Below are positions 63,814 to 64,000 of a stretch of DNA of 64,000 nt, piece by piece; the first letter of the stretch is position 1; the number at the start of each line of letters is the position of its first letter. The position numbers were made by a program, and so were the translations under genes. The notes beneath the pieces are model-generated. The model was not told the origin of the DNA. It saw only the letters and a program-made list of their open reading frames with translations, and did not search any database. The stretch is taken from contig NC_084729.1 of the NCBI RefSeq assembly GCF_033807575.1, positions 4,278,001-4,342,000 on the forward strand. Reading direction: 5' to 3'. The stretch comes from Cydia pomonella (taxonomy: Eukaryota > Arthropoda > Insecta > Lepidoptera > Tortricidae).

Positions 63814-64000
63814 CTCATGAACCGTGATAGCTAAACAGTTGAAATTTTCACAGATGATATATTTCTATTGGCGCTATAACAGATATAAAAGTACGGAACC
63901 CTCGGTGGATGAATCCGACTTGCACTTTTGAGGTTTTTTTCTTATCAGTTTTTGACGAATAAAATGTGAAAATAAAAAAATCTGAAATGACAGTCAAAGC

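Larger units (their letters stand above)
63230..63930. repeat. GGGTTCCGT-type dispersed repeat, copy split by a hAT element
   Basis: Left part aagggtacaacgggacccta, ctgttgtccgtccgtctgtc, ccaggctgtatctcatgaa; right part ctcatgaaccgtgatagcta, ttgaaattttcacagatgat, tacggaaccctcggtgg. Joining the flanks restores the usual order of this repeat. Confidence 0.75.

Overview
The window looks like lepidopteran (moth or butterfly) nuclear DNA. Genes are split into short exons by GT-AG introns, the intergenic DNA is AT-rich, and most of it is mobile elements: an R1-clade LINE, several tRNA-derived SINE families with a lepidopteran look, hAT and TA-target MITEs, and a complete BEL/Pao LTR retrotransposon. 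No rRNA gene, CRISPR array or bacterial-type operon was seen, and tRNA-like sequences are SINE heads.

Four host transcription units are supported. (1) A terminal exon on + (5592-6956) encodes an acidic Asn/Asp/Glu-rich C-terminus of about 454 residues, not recognised. (2) A multi-exon gene on - (14335-25351) was rebuilt from eleven phase-compatible exons. Its middle holds tandemly duplicated small exons with a shared SAE / NETSDS signature, and its last three exons are helical; it is also not recognised. (3) An ISG20/REX4-like DEDDh 3'-5' exonuclease gene on - (32057 to about 42530) has one shared exon 2, one shared exon 3 and two phase-compatible alternative N-terminal exons, one with the catalytic AIDTE motif and one with AINTE. 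(4) The first five coding exons of the mitochondrial Obg-family GTPase MTG2/GTPBP5 lie on + (54303-61958); the gene runs off the right edge.

Layout: 1-4018, R1-clade LINE on - cut by the window edge. 5.6-7.0 kb, host terminal exon. 7.0-14.1 kb, repeats including a LINE broken by a SINE, three MITEs, an exact 8 x 80 bp tandem array and a SINE. 14.3-25.4 kb, the duplicated-exon gene with MITEs in its introns and a minisatellite next to its most 5' visible exon. 26-32 kb, SINEs, LINE ends and a LINE lodged in the loop of a hairpin MITE. 32-42.5 kb, exonuclease gene whose 7.3 kb intron carries a composite LINE insertion between 69 bp direct repeats. 43.26-53.99 kb, intact BEL/Pao element with 1132 bp LTRs and 5 bp target duplication CGCTA, itself inside a MITE. 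54.3 kb to the end, MTG2 exons separated by LINE 3' ends, MITEs and a 491 bp hAT-type element that keeps a transposase C-terminus.

The host genes show no operon-like relation. The main story is nested insertion history around ordinary genes, plus two unusual gene architectures (alternative catalytic exons in the exonuclease; tandem exon duplication in the unrecognised gene). All gene structures are read by eye from splice signals and frame and have no transcript support here.
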